Origin: Salvelinus alpinus
Taxonomy: Eukaryota > Chordata > Actinopteri > Salmoniformes > Salmonidae
Assembly: GCF_045679555.1 (NCBI RefSeq)
Contig: NC_092096.1
Span: 28,466,364 to 28,530,363, forward strand
Reading direction: 5' to 3'
DNA: 64,000 nt
The notes beneath the pieces are model-generated. The model ran no database searches and was not told the DNA's origin. It was given only the letters and a program-made list of their open reading frames with translations. Shown here in pieces: positions 22,556 to 33,924 of this stretch (its first letter is position 1; every line of letters starts with the position of its first letter). A program made the position numbers and the translations under genes.

Positions 22556-23025
22556 CACAGTGATACAATCCCTATTGCTGCTCGTACAAAAACCTCCTGC
22601 ATGTTTGGCACTCTTAATTTCTTTAGACTGTGGTTCAAATAATTAACTCAGCTATAGTATGAATACATTTCAGAAATTATTTAATCTATTCAATTTTAAA
22701 TAAAGTGTTTTTTATTTCGTTTTCCTTAACATTGAGCAGAAACCTACTGTTTACTATATATTTCCTACAAGGTGCAGTATGTTTATTCATACAACTAATC
22801 TAAGATGCAGGCTAATCACTTTAATCTTTAGAAAATATTGGTCAAATTTGATTAGATGAAATAACTTTTGTATTCAAATTGGCCATAGTACGTGTAGGCC
22901 TTGTGTATTGTTTTTGAAATCTTAAAAAAAAAAAAATGATCCTCAATATTGAGGCAAAAATAATGGAGAACTTGAAACACAACATCAAAAGGTGAATAAA
23001 ATGTAGATTTTTTTTGTTTACTTAC

Positions 23026-23063
23026 TTCCAACATCAAGTCTGGTGCCGCTACCAAAAGTCCAC
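23026..23063 (-). CDS. J2 segment with 23-bp-spacer RSS
   Basis: It encodes WTFGSGTRLDVG with donor A|GTAAGT. RSS: heptamer 23,064-23,070, 23-bp spacer, nonamer 23,094-23,102. J1 and J2 differ at the first residue and at a silent site, and about 70 bp around each is nearly identical. They therefore arose by local duplication. Confidence 0.95.
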
Positions 23064-23102
23064 CACAGTGATACAATCCCTATTACTGCTGGTACAAAAA
23101 CC

Positions 23103-23674
23103 TCTCTGTGCTGTGATGTTGCAGTTGTTACAGTGAAGATCACTCATACAGAATCATAATCAACACAAATACACTTTAACATCTTCCAGGTAGAACAAAC
23201 ACTTCATATTAGCTGTTTCTAGGTAATAAAAATATGAATTGTGTCTTAAATCCAGATATTAGTATTGTTTTCCTTCCTCTGTGTATCAGGTGTTCTCCTA
23301 GTCTGTAGGTACAGTCCAGCATCAGATCAGTGTTGCTAGTATTCCTCCATATTGTCCATATAAAAGACAACAGCAGCAGTAGTGATAGTGATCCATGTTG
23401 TATATTCCTTTATTAAACATGTTGATCTCAGATTTAACAGTGGTGGTAAAGTCACAGAGGACAGACAACACTACCAGAGGAATCCTACCAGCTTTAGTTT
23501 AGAGAAGTGTTCACTAACTGATTAGAGGAACTTACATCAGAGACCAAGCATGAGTGAACAGACAGTTCATTATATCTGATCATCATCAGAATCAAAATAT
23601 AATTGTGGTGTGACATAAAAGTTGCCATACATTAGTTATCTTAGTAAAAAGTTGCTGTTTGATGTTATTAAAGG
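23103..23674. other. J2 5' flank
   Basis: Matches 50,200-50,600 near C2 (GTGAAGATCACTCATACAGA; ATCTGATCATCATCAGAAT). No gene seen. Confidence 0.6.
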
Positions 23675-23900
23675 GGTGACATGCAGCTAGCGGTTACAGT
23701 GTTGGGCTAGTAACCGAAAGGTTGCTAGTTCAAATCCCCAGGCCGACACGGTGAAACATCTGTCGATGTTCCCTTTAGCAAGGCACTTAACCTTAATTGC
23801 TCCAGGGTCGCAGTTGATAATGGCAGATCTTGGCTGTGACCCCACTCTCCGAGGCTGTCTCAGGGGGAGTTGGGATATAAAAAAATAAACATTTTTAATT
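23675..23900 (+). mobile_element. tRNA-derived SINE (HpaI/SmaI-like)
   Basis: The head GCGGTTACAGTGTTGGGCTA then GTAACCGAAAGGTTGC and box B GTTCAAATCCCC give a clear tRNA-like fold, of tRNA-Lys type by memory. The body AGCAAGGCACTTAACC ends in an A-rich tail. It is absent from the paralogous C2 flank at about 50,610. Confidence 0.8.
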
Positions 23901-24022
23901 CACACATGCGTGAAATAGGACAAATATAAGCACCACCTAGTTGTTATAAAGGAAAGCTCATGCAGGACAAAATATATTCTAATGGGAGCCTACTTGGAAA
24001 CTGAAATAGATTTGAAACATTA

Positions 24023-24066
24023 ATTTGCATAATGCATCTGCGCCGCTGCTCTAAGAGCATTTATAT
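24023..24066 (+). promoter_or_regulatory. V4 promoter
   Basis: Perfect octamer ATTTGCAT (24,023-24,030) and TTTATAT (24,060-24,066), 65 bp before the ATG. Confidence 0.85.
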
Positions 24067-24130
24067 CCCTGTGAGTTTAACACTTCGTGACTGAGAGCTG
24101 TCCTTCATGACAACAGAACCCACAGCAACC

Positions 24131-24636
24131 ATGACTTTTATCACCATCTTCATCTGGACACTTGTTTTCTACATAGAAGGTTAACATTTTCAGAATGTAT
24201 TATTGCAAATTAATTAAATCTACAGTGTTTACATGTACAGTATATCAACGTTAATATTTATATTCAGAACTATTCATTACTATATGTAACATTTCATTCT
24301 TATAAATGTTTTTACTATATTTTTCAGAATCCAGAGGACAGTACGTTGTGACACAGACTCCGGCAGTGAAAGCTGTTGTCCCAGAACAGACAGTCTCTCT
24401 GAACTGTAAAACCAGCAGTAATGTTCACAACAATGACTTTTTAGCCTGGTATCAACAGAAACCTGGAGGAGCTCCTAAACTCCTTATTTACCGTGCTACA
24501 ACACTTCAGTCTGGGACTCCATCGAGATTCAGTGGCAGTGGAACTCATAGTGACTTCACTCTGACCATCAGTGGAGTCCAGACTGAAGATGCAGGAGATT
24601 ACTACTGTCAGAGTTACCACAGTAGTGGAGAGTTCA
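24131..24636 (+). CDS. V4: open IgL V gene
   Basis: Leader exon 24,131-24,179 ([16 protein letters not shown]) ends G|GTTAAC. The V exon 24,328-24,636 is open: [21 protein letters not shown]23 in [12 protein letters not shown] in [14 protein letters not shown]2 [10 protein letters not shown]3 [20 protein letters not shown]104 in [23 protein letters not shown] 24,637-24,643, 12-bp spacer, ACAAAAACC 24,656-24,664. It is the nearest V to J1/J2, about 1.1 kb away in opposite orientation with both RSSs facing right, so joining requires inversion of the stretch between. All functional elements are present. Confidence 0.95.
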
Positions 24637-24664
24637 CACAGTGATACAGAGTCGTACAAAAACC

Positions 24665-25174
24665 TCCCTCAGTCAGACTGCACAGTGACTGTACTGCTAC
24701 AGGTTGGACCTACTGCAGTAAGAGACAATGACATTGAACACTGATCAGGTCAACTTTGAATATGGTTAGAACGCATGATTCACACGTTCTCCAACGTCCT
24801 CATTATCGTCCTCATCATCATCGCCATTAATATCATCATCATGGTTGTATCTTGTTATATTGGTAATGAACTGAAAGTGTGTATGAAAGTTATTAGACGT
24901 TTTGAAACACATTACCAGTCCATATGCAGAGTAAGATCTACAGAAGTAAAAGAAAAGTGATGTTAAATCATCATCAGCCCCTCAAACCAAATCCCTACAT
25001 GCACTTCACCACCAGTTATTGATGTGATCATCTAGCATGTATTAACCCTTTTCATGAGCTGTTAGATCTGTGAATGAGACATGATGCTGGGCTCAAACAT
25101 GAGACACATTTACGTGGAGACATACACTACACACTATCATCGTGAAGTATAATCTTTTTTTTATCTGTCATTAA
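24665..25174. other. V4 3' flank
   Basis: Contains a CATCATCATCATC-like microsatellite near 24,810-24,840. It then carries the flank shared with other V copies (CATGTATTAACCCTTTTCATGAG-like, TGTGAATGAGAC). No gene. Confidence 0.6.
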
Positions 25175-25395
25175 TTACTTGGTGCCTTATCTGTTATGTG
25201 TCCCTCCCTGAATCCACCATAGAGGTTAACATCAGTCACCTCCCTCACATCAGTCCCAGTCCAGGGTATTTCAGGGAGGGAAACTGGTTAACTGGTAGAC
25301 TGGGAAGGAGTGAAACTGAGATTTACATAGACAGGGCTGGGTGGTTCTGCTTGTCCCAGAATAGAGCAGCACTGTCACCAGATGTTCAGCCAAGG
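25175..25395. promoter_or_regulatory. Conserved octamer/E-box block, copy 2
   Basis: Same block as 15,150. The core GCTGGGTGGTTCTGCTTGTC is intact, with ATTTACAT. The right end is fused after CAGATGTTCAG to a V 3'-flank (GACAGTGACATGGA) like that following V8 at 53,610. A deletion or unequal crossover has therefore removed what followed; no CL gene follows this copy. Confidence 0.5.
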
Positions 25396-26574
25396 GGAAG
25401 AGACAGTGACATGGACCACTGACTGAACTAAACAGTGGCGGTCGGTGACATTTAAGATGAGGGAGGATGATTCTTTTTTTTATGAGCATGGCCTTATTTC
25501 TATTACAGCATATTGGATGACTGTCATTGATATTACATTCACCCAGTTTCACATAGATTGGTTTATGCTACTAAATATTACTTGCATTTTCCCTATACCC
25601 ATCATGAGGTACCTACAACCTGGCCTATTAATTCAACGTAGCTCGAGAGAAAGGTTTGTGGTGACTGACAGTGACACATGGACAGACAGTGACACATTCA
25701 ATACCGCCTTGCACCCTCTTGCCTGCATCTAGCTAACCTATGGTGTAATCATTAGTCCAACAGTTGCAAACTGCAGAGGTGTGGACTCGAGTCACATGAC
25801 TTGGACTCGAGTCAGACTCGAGTCACAAATATGATGACCCGCAACTCGACTTTGACTTTAACACCAATGAATCGTGACTTGACATGGACTCTTGAGCCTT
25901 TTGACTCGACCTGACTTGATACCCTCCCCAAGCCCAAATATTAAAAATAATGCCGTTAGAAAAAGTGTGCAGCGCATCAACTCTTCATTTAATGGATTAC
26001 AGTTTGAATCGGACAGCAGCCAATGAAATTGTGCCAGCTGAGAAAAAGTTGTGTGTGGCAATGCAGAGGAACGTCGGAAGGTGAATTCAGATGGAGCCCT
26101 TGGAAAGATGATACGTAAAATTATTATTTTCGGATATAAAGACAACGATGTATCAATATTAAACGGATTGCAACTTGCAAAACATGAGGGAAGAAAATTA
26201 CAGACGGAGGCGCGACAATTTGAAGCTGCACAAAGAACGATAAGTCGTGGCTAATATAGCCGACAGCTATATATTTTATTACTTTAATAGTGTATCATGT
26301 AGGCTAACATAACGTTAAATCAATGAGCCTCCACACAGTCAGTCAGTGTGGGAACGTGATCATTGCACCCAAGATTGAGCTACAACTGGCTAGGCAGTTG
26401 GTAGCCTAAATCCTGCCTGATTTTACTGCTGTTCCTAAAACCATTGACATACGTTAGCCTACTGTAACCACACAGAGAGTGTGTGTGTGTGTGTTAAAAT
26501 TGGGCGATTGTGGACAAGCCTACATCGCCCGATTGCGCCTCGATGGTGATCGACTATCGATCCTCGATAGTCTT

Positions 26575-29500
26575 AAATAAGCATGCCCCTTTCAAAAAAT
26601 GTATAACTAAGAACAGATATAGCCCTTGGTTCACTCCAGACCTGACTGCCTTGACCATTACAAAAACATCCTGTGGCGGACTGCAATAGCATCGAATAGT
26701 CCCTGCGATATGCAACTGTTCAGGGAAGTCAGTAACCAATACACACAGTCAGTCAGGAAAGCAAAAGGCTAGCTTTTTCAAACAGAAATTTGCATCCTGT
26801 AGCTCTAACTCCAAAATGTTTTGAGACACTGTAAAGTCCATGGAGAACAAGAGCACCTCCTCCCAGCTGCCCACTGCACTGAGGCTAGGTGACACGGTCA
26901 CCACCGATAAATCCATGATAATCAAAAATTTCAATAAGCATTTCTCTACGGCTGGCCATGCTTTCCTCCTGGCTACCCCAACCCCGGCCAACAGCTCCGC
27001 ACCCCTCGCAGCTACTTGCCGAGCCTCCCCAGCTTCTCCTTCATCCAAATCCAGATTGCAGATGTTCTGAAAGAGCTGCAAAACCTGGACCTGTACAAAT
27101 CAGCTGGGCTAGACAATCTGGACCCTCTATTTCTAAAATTATCCGCCGCCATTGTTGCAACCCCTATCACCAGTCTGTTCAACCTCTCTGTCCATTTCGT
27201 CCGAGATCCCTAAAGATTGGAAAGCTGCCGAGGTCATCCCCCTCTTCAAAGGGGGATATCATAACCGCCATCAATAAGAGACAGTACTGTGCAGCCGTCT
27301 TCATCGAGCTGGCCAAGGATTTCGACTCTGTCAATCACCGTATTCTTATTGGCAAACTCAATAGCCTTGGTTTCTCAAATGACTGCCTCGCCTGGTTCAC
27401 CAACTACTTCGCAGATAGAGTTCAGTGTGTCAAATCGGAGGGCCTGATGTACGGACCTCTGGCAGTCTCTATGGGGGTACCACAGGGTTCAATTCTCGGG
27501 CCGACTCTTTTCTCTGTATATATCAACGATGTCGCTCTTTCTACTGGTGATTCCCTGATCCACCTCTACTCAGACGACACCATTCTGTATACATCTGGCC
27601 CTTCTTTGGACACTGTGTTAACTTCTTGAGAATACAGGGGGTGCTATTTTCCCATTAGCATAATTTGCTCTACAGATTAAACTGCCTCTTATTCAATTAT
27701 TGCTCTTACTATATGCATATAAATAATACCATTGGAAAGAAAACAATCTCTAGTTTCTAAAACCGTTTCAATTTTGTCTCTGAGTGATACACAAGTCATT
27801 TGACAGCACTTTCCCTGACCAAGAAGTAGAATGCAAGAAGTCTATGCTCGCTTCAACGCTCTGCCTATATATGGTCATGACCCCTATGACCAGAAACACA
27901 CTTCATTCGCCTTCCTCTGGGTGTCAAGAGGACGTCAGAGGAGAAATTCTTTGTTTATCTGGTACTGACGTGAAATAAGACCTATTTCTTTGGCGTGACC
28001 GACAACTTCCGGTTTTCTGATTCGCACGAGTTGGAGCTGCGATTGTGTACTGTTTTGCTGGCGTTATGGATGAAAACTATCTCCGTGTCGAATTTTGTTT
28101 GATACATGTGACCATATCATCGTAATGTATGTTTTTTCAATATAGTTTAATCAGATTATTTGAATTTTCTCGGGAGTTTTGTGGTGTTCCGTTGTCTGAT
28201 TTTATTTACGTTTGAGAGATCCGTGCCACTCGACCAGTACCTGTGCTAAATGGAGTGGGAAAGGAACAATTCTGAACGGAACCAACGACTCATCTTGACA
28301 AAGGACACTTTGATCAACATTCTGATGAAAGATCAGCCATAGTAAGACCCAATTTACGATGTTATATCATATCTGTTGTGCATGTGAACTGGCCGTGGGC
28401 GCCTAGCCGAATCTGCCTGGTATAGCTATGCTAATTTAGCGCTACATTTTGTTTTTGTTATAAAACATTTAATAAATCTGAAATATTGTTTGGATTCACC
28501 AGATGTTGGGCTTTCAATATCTGTACGCTGTGTATTTTTCTGAAATGTTTTAAGATGAGTAATTCGTTATATGACGTTGGTCTCTGTAATTGTTCTGGCT
28601 GGGTCAGCACTATTTCAGATTGCAGCTGCAATGTAGAACTGTGATTTATACCTGAAAAATGCAAATTTTTCCAAAAAAAAACTATGCTATACCATATATA
28701 TGTTATCAGACTGTCATCTTATGAAGTTGTTTCTTGGTTAGTGGCTATATATATTTTTATTTAGTCGAATTAGTGATAGCTACTGACGCATGAAAAAACT
28801 TTTGGGAGTAAACAAATCGTGTCCTTTGCTAACGTGGTTAGCTAATAGATTTACATATTGTGTCTTCCCTGTAAAACATTTTACAAATCTGAAATGGTGG
28901 CTTTATTCACAAGATCTGTATCTTTCATTAGGTGTCTTGGACTTGTGATTTAATGATATTTAGATGCTACTATTTAATTGTGACGCTATGCTAGCGATGC
29001 TAATCAGTGTGGGGGGGGGTGGGGGGTGATCCCGGATCCGGGGTTGAGGCTCGTTAGAGGTTAACTAACCTCCAAACGAGGTTCAATGCCATACAACACT
29101 CCTTCCGTGGCCTCCAACTGCTCTTAAACGCTAGCAAAACCAAATGCATGCTTTTCAACCGTTCGCTGCCTGCACCCGCCCGCCCGACTAGCATCACTAC
29201 TCTGGACGGTTCTGACCTAGAATACGTGGACATTACAAATACCTAGGTGTCTGGCTAGACTGTAAACTCTCCTTCCAGACTCATATCAAACATCTCCAAT
29301 ACAAAATCAAATCTAGAATCGGCTTTCTATTTCACAACAAAGCCTCCTTCACTCACGTCGCCAAACTTACCCTTGTAAAACTGACTATCCTACCGATCCT
29401 CGACTTCGGCGATGTCATCTATAAAATAGCTTCCAATACTCTACTCAGCAAATTGGATGCAGTCCATCACAGTGCCATCCATTTTGTTACCAAAGCGCCA

Positions 29501-30260
29501 TATACCACCCACCACTGCGACCTGTATGCTCCAGTCGGCTGGCCCTCGCTACATATTCGTCGCCAGACCCACTGGCTCCAGGTCATCTACAAGTCTATGC
29601 TAGGTAAAGCTCCGCCTTATCTCAGCTCACTGGTCACGATAACAACACCCACCCGTAGCACACGTTCCAGCAGGTATATCTCACTGATCATCCCCAACGC
29701 CAACACCTGATTTGGCCGCCTTTCCTTCCAGTTCTCTGCTGCCAGTGATTGGAACGAATTGCAAAAATCGCTGAAGCTGGAGACTAACATTTCCTTCACT
29801 AACTTTAAGCATCAGCTATCTGAGCAGCTAACCGATAGCTGCAGCTTTACATAGTCCATCTGTAAATAGCCCACCCAATCTACCTACCTCATCCCCATAT
29901 TGTTTTTATTTACTTTGCTGCTCTTTTGCACACCGGTATCGCTACTTACACACCATCATCTGCTCATCATCATCTGTTCATCTATCACTTCAGTGTTAAT
30001 CTGCTAAATTGTAATTACTTTGCTACTATGGCCTATTTATTGCCATACCTCCTCATGCCATTTGCACACACTGTATATAGACTCTCTTTTTTTTCCTATT
30101 GTGTTGACTGTACGCTTGCTCATTCCATGTCTAACTCTGTGTTGTTGTCTGTATCACACTGCTTTGCTTTATCTTGGCCAGGTCGCAGTTGTAAATGAGA
30201 ACTTGTTCTCAACTAGCTTACCTGGTTAAATAAAGGTGAAATAAAATAAAAAAAATAATA
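26575..30260 (+). mobile_element. LINE B copy inside the hAT-like element, itself interrupted
   Basis: From about 26,575 it encodes the linker and reverse transcriptase: STSSQLPTALRLGDTVTTDK, DLYKSAGLDNLDPLFLKLSA, FIELAKDFDSVNHRILIGKL, MGVPQGSILGPTLFSVYIND and a YSDD box. After the interruption (27,622-29,060) it resumes with KLTILPILDFGD, PSLHIRRQTHWLQVIYKSML and the LTRSTRSSRY-like end. It finishes with the tail ACCTGGTTAAATAAAGGTGA and an A-rich run. Lacking the 5' endonuclease and carrying frameshifts, it is dead. Confidence 0.85.
27622..29060 (+). mobile_element. TTAA-flanked non-autonomous DNA transposon inside LINE B
   Basis: TTAA at 27,618-27,621 and 29,061-29,064 bounds 1,439 bp starting CTTCTTGAGAATACAGGGGG and ending GGCTCGTTAGAGG. 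The LINE B frame is continuous if it is taken out. It is related to the elements at 7,050 and 18,050 (shared TTGGAAAGAAAACAATC-like core). No protein is encoded. Confidence 0.8.
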
Positions 30261-30443
30261 ATAATTATGACTTGTTTAGGATTCGAAACTCAACGTTTAG
30301 GACTTGAGACTTGACTTGATATTTGACGGTCTTGACTTGAGACTTGACTCGGACTTGCCTGTCTTGACTAGGGACTTGAGTACTAAGACTTGAGACTTAC
30401 TTGTGACTTGTAAAACAATGACTTGGTCCCGCCTCTGGCAAAC

Positions 30444-30760
30444 TGTAAGGACTGACGCCGGACAGGAGAAGCAGGTACGGGGAGACATTTATTAGGGAAC
30501 AGACAAGGAAGCAAGACAGGAACATCGTCGGAACACGGACATGAGACAATCAATCCCGAAGCAGGGAACAGAGCTTGGGAACAGACAGATATAGGGAAGG
30601 TAATGACACGAGTAATTGAGTCCATGTGAGTCCAATGATCGCTGATGTGCGTGACGGAGGGAAGGCAGGTGTGCGTACTGATGGTGGCTTGAGTGTGTAA
30701 TGCTGGGGATCCTGGCGCCCTCGAGTGCCAGGGGGAGGAAGAGCGGGAGCAGGCGTGACA
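30444..30760 (-). mobile_element. Solo-LTR-like fossil with GCAAAC target repeat
   Basis: A 317-bp element starting TGTAAGGACTGACGCC and ending GCAGGCGTGACA, flanked by GCAAAC (30,438-30,443 and 30,761-30,766). TG...CA ends and a short duplication fit a solo LTR, likely Ty3/Gypsy-related. Its left junction lies inside the 8-bp duplication of the hAT-like element. Confidence 0.7.
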
Positions 30761-30904
30761 GCAAACAATAGTTTCTATTGCACAAATTAATGTATGTTTA
30801 TTCACGTTTCGCTCCGTTTGCTTCCGTTTAAGAAGTGTTTTTCAACAGAATCGGCGGAATGAATACACCCCTGATCACATGCAAACAGTTCCCTTTTGTA
30901 GCCA

Positions 30905-32050
30905 CATACTCTTGCTAAACAAGGGCAATGGACGCGGTGGGAAGGCCTGGAGAGGAGAAAGATCAACTGGAGTGAGCTTTGGCAAATGGAGGCAAGCAAC
31001 ATCAGCTTCATCATAAGAGCTGTTTATGATGTGCTTCCATCACCAAAAAACGGTAATGGTATGGCGAGGACCCGACCTGCCCCCTCTGCCCAGCTCCAGC
31101 GACTCTCAGGCATATAATGACAGGTTGCAAGACCAGCCTCTCACAAGGCCGCTACACCTGGAGGCACAATCAGGTCCTCAAGAGCCTGGCTGCAGCACTT
31201 GAGACCAAGAGGAGTGCAACCAATTCATTACCTCCAAAAACAAGCAATCCCGTCAAAACAACAACATTCATCCGGGAGGGACAGAAAAGGCCCAAGCATC
31301 CTCCTACAAAGCCAGAAACTGGACACCTAGGCATGGCCCGGGACTGGAAGATGCTTGTCGATATTGGCCAGCAACTAATCTTTCCACCTGAGATTGCTTC
31401 TACCAACCTTAGGCCAGATATAGTACTCTGGTCCCCTTCACGAAAGGCTGTGTACATCATAGAGCTCACAGTCCCGTGGGAAAACTCTGTTGAAGAGGCC
31501 TACGAGCGTAAGAAACTGCGTTACACAGAGTTGGCAGCAGACGCAACTCAGCGTGGCTGGAATGCAAAAGTCTGGCCAGTTGAAGTGGGATGCAGAGGAT
31601 TCGTGGCTTCTTCCACCATCAGGTTGCTGAAAGAACTTGGAATCCATGGACAGGCTCTGCGGCAGACCGTCAGAGCAGTTTCTAAAGCAGCTGAAAGAGG
31701 CAGCCAGTGGATCTGGATCAAACGGAAGGACCCTTGCTGGGCTATAACTTCATGACCCCCCACCCCCACCTGAGAACCCAATTCAGATCCCTCCAACTTG
31801 AGGAGGGCATATGAGGTATGCGGTCAGCTGTAGGGCTGGCTCAGGGAAGAGGACGCCCCTGCCTTGCATAGTCCCGTGGGAAATCTTAATTGGGCATGGG
31901 ACACAAGCTAAGGCTTGATCACCCTTTAGCTGGCCACCTTTGATGAGGGTGTTTAGTGATTAAAGGCCGAAACACCCACTGATTCGAAGGCACACTACTG
32001 AGGATGTGTCCCAAAATTGACATCTTAACCCAGTCTAAGAAATAAACCTC
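30905..32050 (+). mobile_element. 3' fragment of an RLE-type (R2/NeSL-like) LINE with an intact 212-codon frame
   Basis: It carries the carboxyl end of a site-specific type LINE protein. A zinc-knuckle motif CPLCPAPATLRHIMTGC (CCHC; one frame change before it) comes first. Then follow RYTWRHNQVLKSL, DWKMLVDIGQQLIFPPEIAS, and RPDIVLWSPSRKAVYIIELT, which fits the PD-(D/E)XK restriction-like endonuclease motif. The end is AERGSQWIWIKRKDPCW. The frame 31,117-31,755 is open to its natural stop. 3' UTR-like sequence follows. No reverse transcriptase is present, so it is a 5'-truncated insertion. Confidence 0.75.
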
Positions 32051-32466
32051 CCATGCCACTCTGTCAACATCACGGCAAATCTCATGTGAGTGCATACCAT
32101 CTATTGGCACAATGGACAGTTTTAACATCTCGTCCCGTGTTTTATGATTCCAAACAGCTCGTTGTATTTATTCTCGGATCTATGCGCTCTCCTCCTCTCA
32201 CATTTTCCCTTCACTTGTGGACTTCAGTGTTCAACACATCAGCTGTCTGTGACCAGGCGAAAAAACCTTTCCTAGCTAAACCTTCATATCATAACCGCAG
32301 CTAGCTCACCATATTAGCTAAAGTAACGTCATAGTCAACATAGCTAATATAACTAACGCGTTAGTAAACCCGCTACAATTATGCAGCACAGTGTACAGTC
32401 AGTAAGCAGTTTAGCAGTTACACCAGCAGGCCCCAGTGGCAATACATTAGTCAAACTAAAAGCTTA

Positions 32467-33895
32467 CAGTGCATTCGGAAAGTATTCAGACCCCTTGACA
32501 TTTTCCACATTTAGTTATGTTACAGCCTTGTTCTAAAATGGATTAAATAAAACCATTTCCTCAGCAATCTACACACAATACCCCATAATGAAGAAGTGAA
32601 AACAGGTTTTTAGAAATTGTTTCTAATTTATTTAAATCTAAAAACAGAAATACCTTATTTACATAAGTATTCAGACCCTTTGCTATGAGACTCGAAATTG
32701 AGCTCAGGTGCATCCTGTTTCCATTGATCATCATTGAGATGTTTCTAAAACTTGACTAGAGTCTACCTGTGGTAAATTCAATTGACTGGGCATGATTTGG
32801 AAAGGCACACACTTGTCTATATAAGGTCCAACAGTTGACAGTGCATGCCAAGCAAAAACCAAGCCATGAGGTAGATGGAACTGTCCGTAGAACTCAGAGA
32901 CAGGATTGTGTCGAGGGTACCAAAAAATGTCTGCAGCATTGAAGTTCCCCAAGAACACAGTGACCTCCATCATTCTTAAATGGAAAAGTTTGGAACCACC
33001 AAGACTCTTCCTAGAGCTGGTTGCCCGGGCAAACTGAAGCCGATGGTCATACTGACAGAGCTCCAGAGTTCCTCTGTGGAGATGGGAGAACCTTCCAGAA
33101 GGACAACCATCTCTGCAGCACTCTACCAATTAGGCCTTTATGGTAGAGCGGCCAGATGGTAGCCACTCCTCAGCAAAAGGCACATGACAGCCCGCTTGGA
33201 GTTTGCCAAAAGGCTCCTAAAGATTCTCAGACCATGAGAAACAAGATTCTCTAGTCTGATGAAACCAAGATTGAACCCTTTAGCCTGATGCCAAGCGTCA
33301 CATCTGGAGAAAACCTGGCACCATCCTACGGTGAAGCATGTTGGTGGCAGCATTATGCTGTGGGGATGTTTTTCAGCAGCAGGGACTGGGAGACTAATCA
33401 GGATCGAGGCAAATCCTTGATGACAACCTGCTCCAGAGTGCTCAGGACCTCAGACTGGGGCGAAGGTTCACCTTCCAACAGGACAAATACCCTAAGTACA
33501 CAACCAATGTAGGAGTGGCTTCGGGACAAGTCTCTTAATGTCCTTGAGTGGCTCAGCCAGATTCTGGACTTGAACCCAATGGAACATCTCTGGAGAGACC
33601 TGAAAATAGCTGTGCAGCAACGCTCCCCATCCAACCTGACAGAGCTTGAGAGGATCTGCTGAGAAGAATGGAAGAAACTCCCAAAATAATGGTGTGCCAA
33701 GCTTGTAGCGGCATACCCAAGAAGACTTGAGGCTGTAACCGCCGCCGAAGGTGCAAAAAAAAAAATTCTACAGTTTTTTATTTGAAATTATAGGGTATTG
33801 TGTGTAGATTTATGAAGAAGAAAAAACGATTTAATCTGTAACGTCACAAAATGTGGAAAAAGTCAAGGGCTATGAATACTTTCCCGAAGGCACTG
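32467..33895 (+). mobile_element. Tc1 element, full length but inactive
   Basis: Terminal inverted repeats CAGTGCATTCGGAAAGTATT and, at the right, AATACTTTCCCGAAGGCACTG, between TA dinucleotides (32,465 and 33,896). The transposase is recognisable from about 32,880 ([38 protein letters not shown]) but has many stops and frame changes, including in the catalytic region. The flanking host reads on as AAGCTTA|CCTTGACTTGG. Confidence 0.9.
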
Positions 33896-33924
33896 TACCT
33901 TGACTTGGAAGAGTTCTAGTGTTG

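Larger units (their letters stand above)
25774..30437 (+). mobile_element. hAT-like element with perfect 8-bp target duplication
   Basis: Ends are CAGAGGTGTGGACTCGAGTC on the left and GACTTGGTCCCGCCTCTG on the right (inverted CAGAGG). GCAAACTG is present on both sides (25,766-25,773 and 30,438-30,445). An 8-bp duplication and CAGAGG ends fit hAT. Terminal regions are rich in ACTTGA/ACTCGAG motifs. No clear transposase frame is left; the interior is occupied by LINE B. Confidence 0.8.

Noticed and set aside
24775-24960. Hydrophobic 61-codon frame (IIVLIIIAINIIIM)
   Set aside because: Encoded by a CAT/ATC microsatellite in the V4 flank; no conservation in other flanks.
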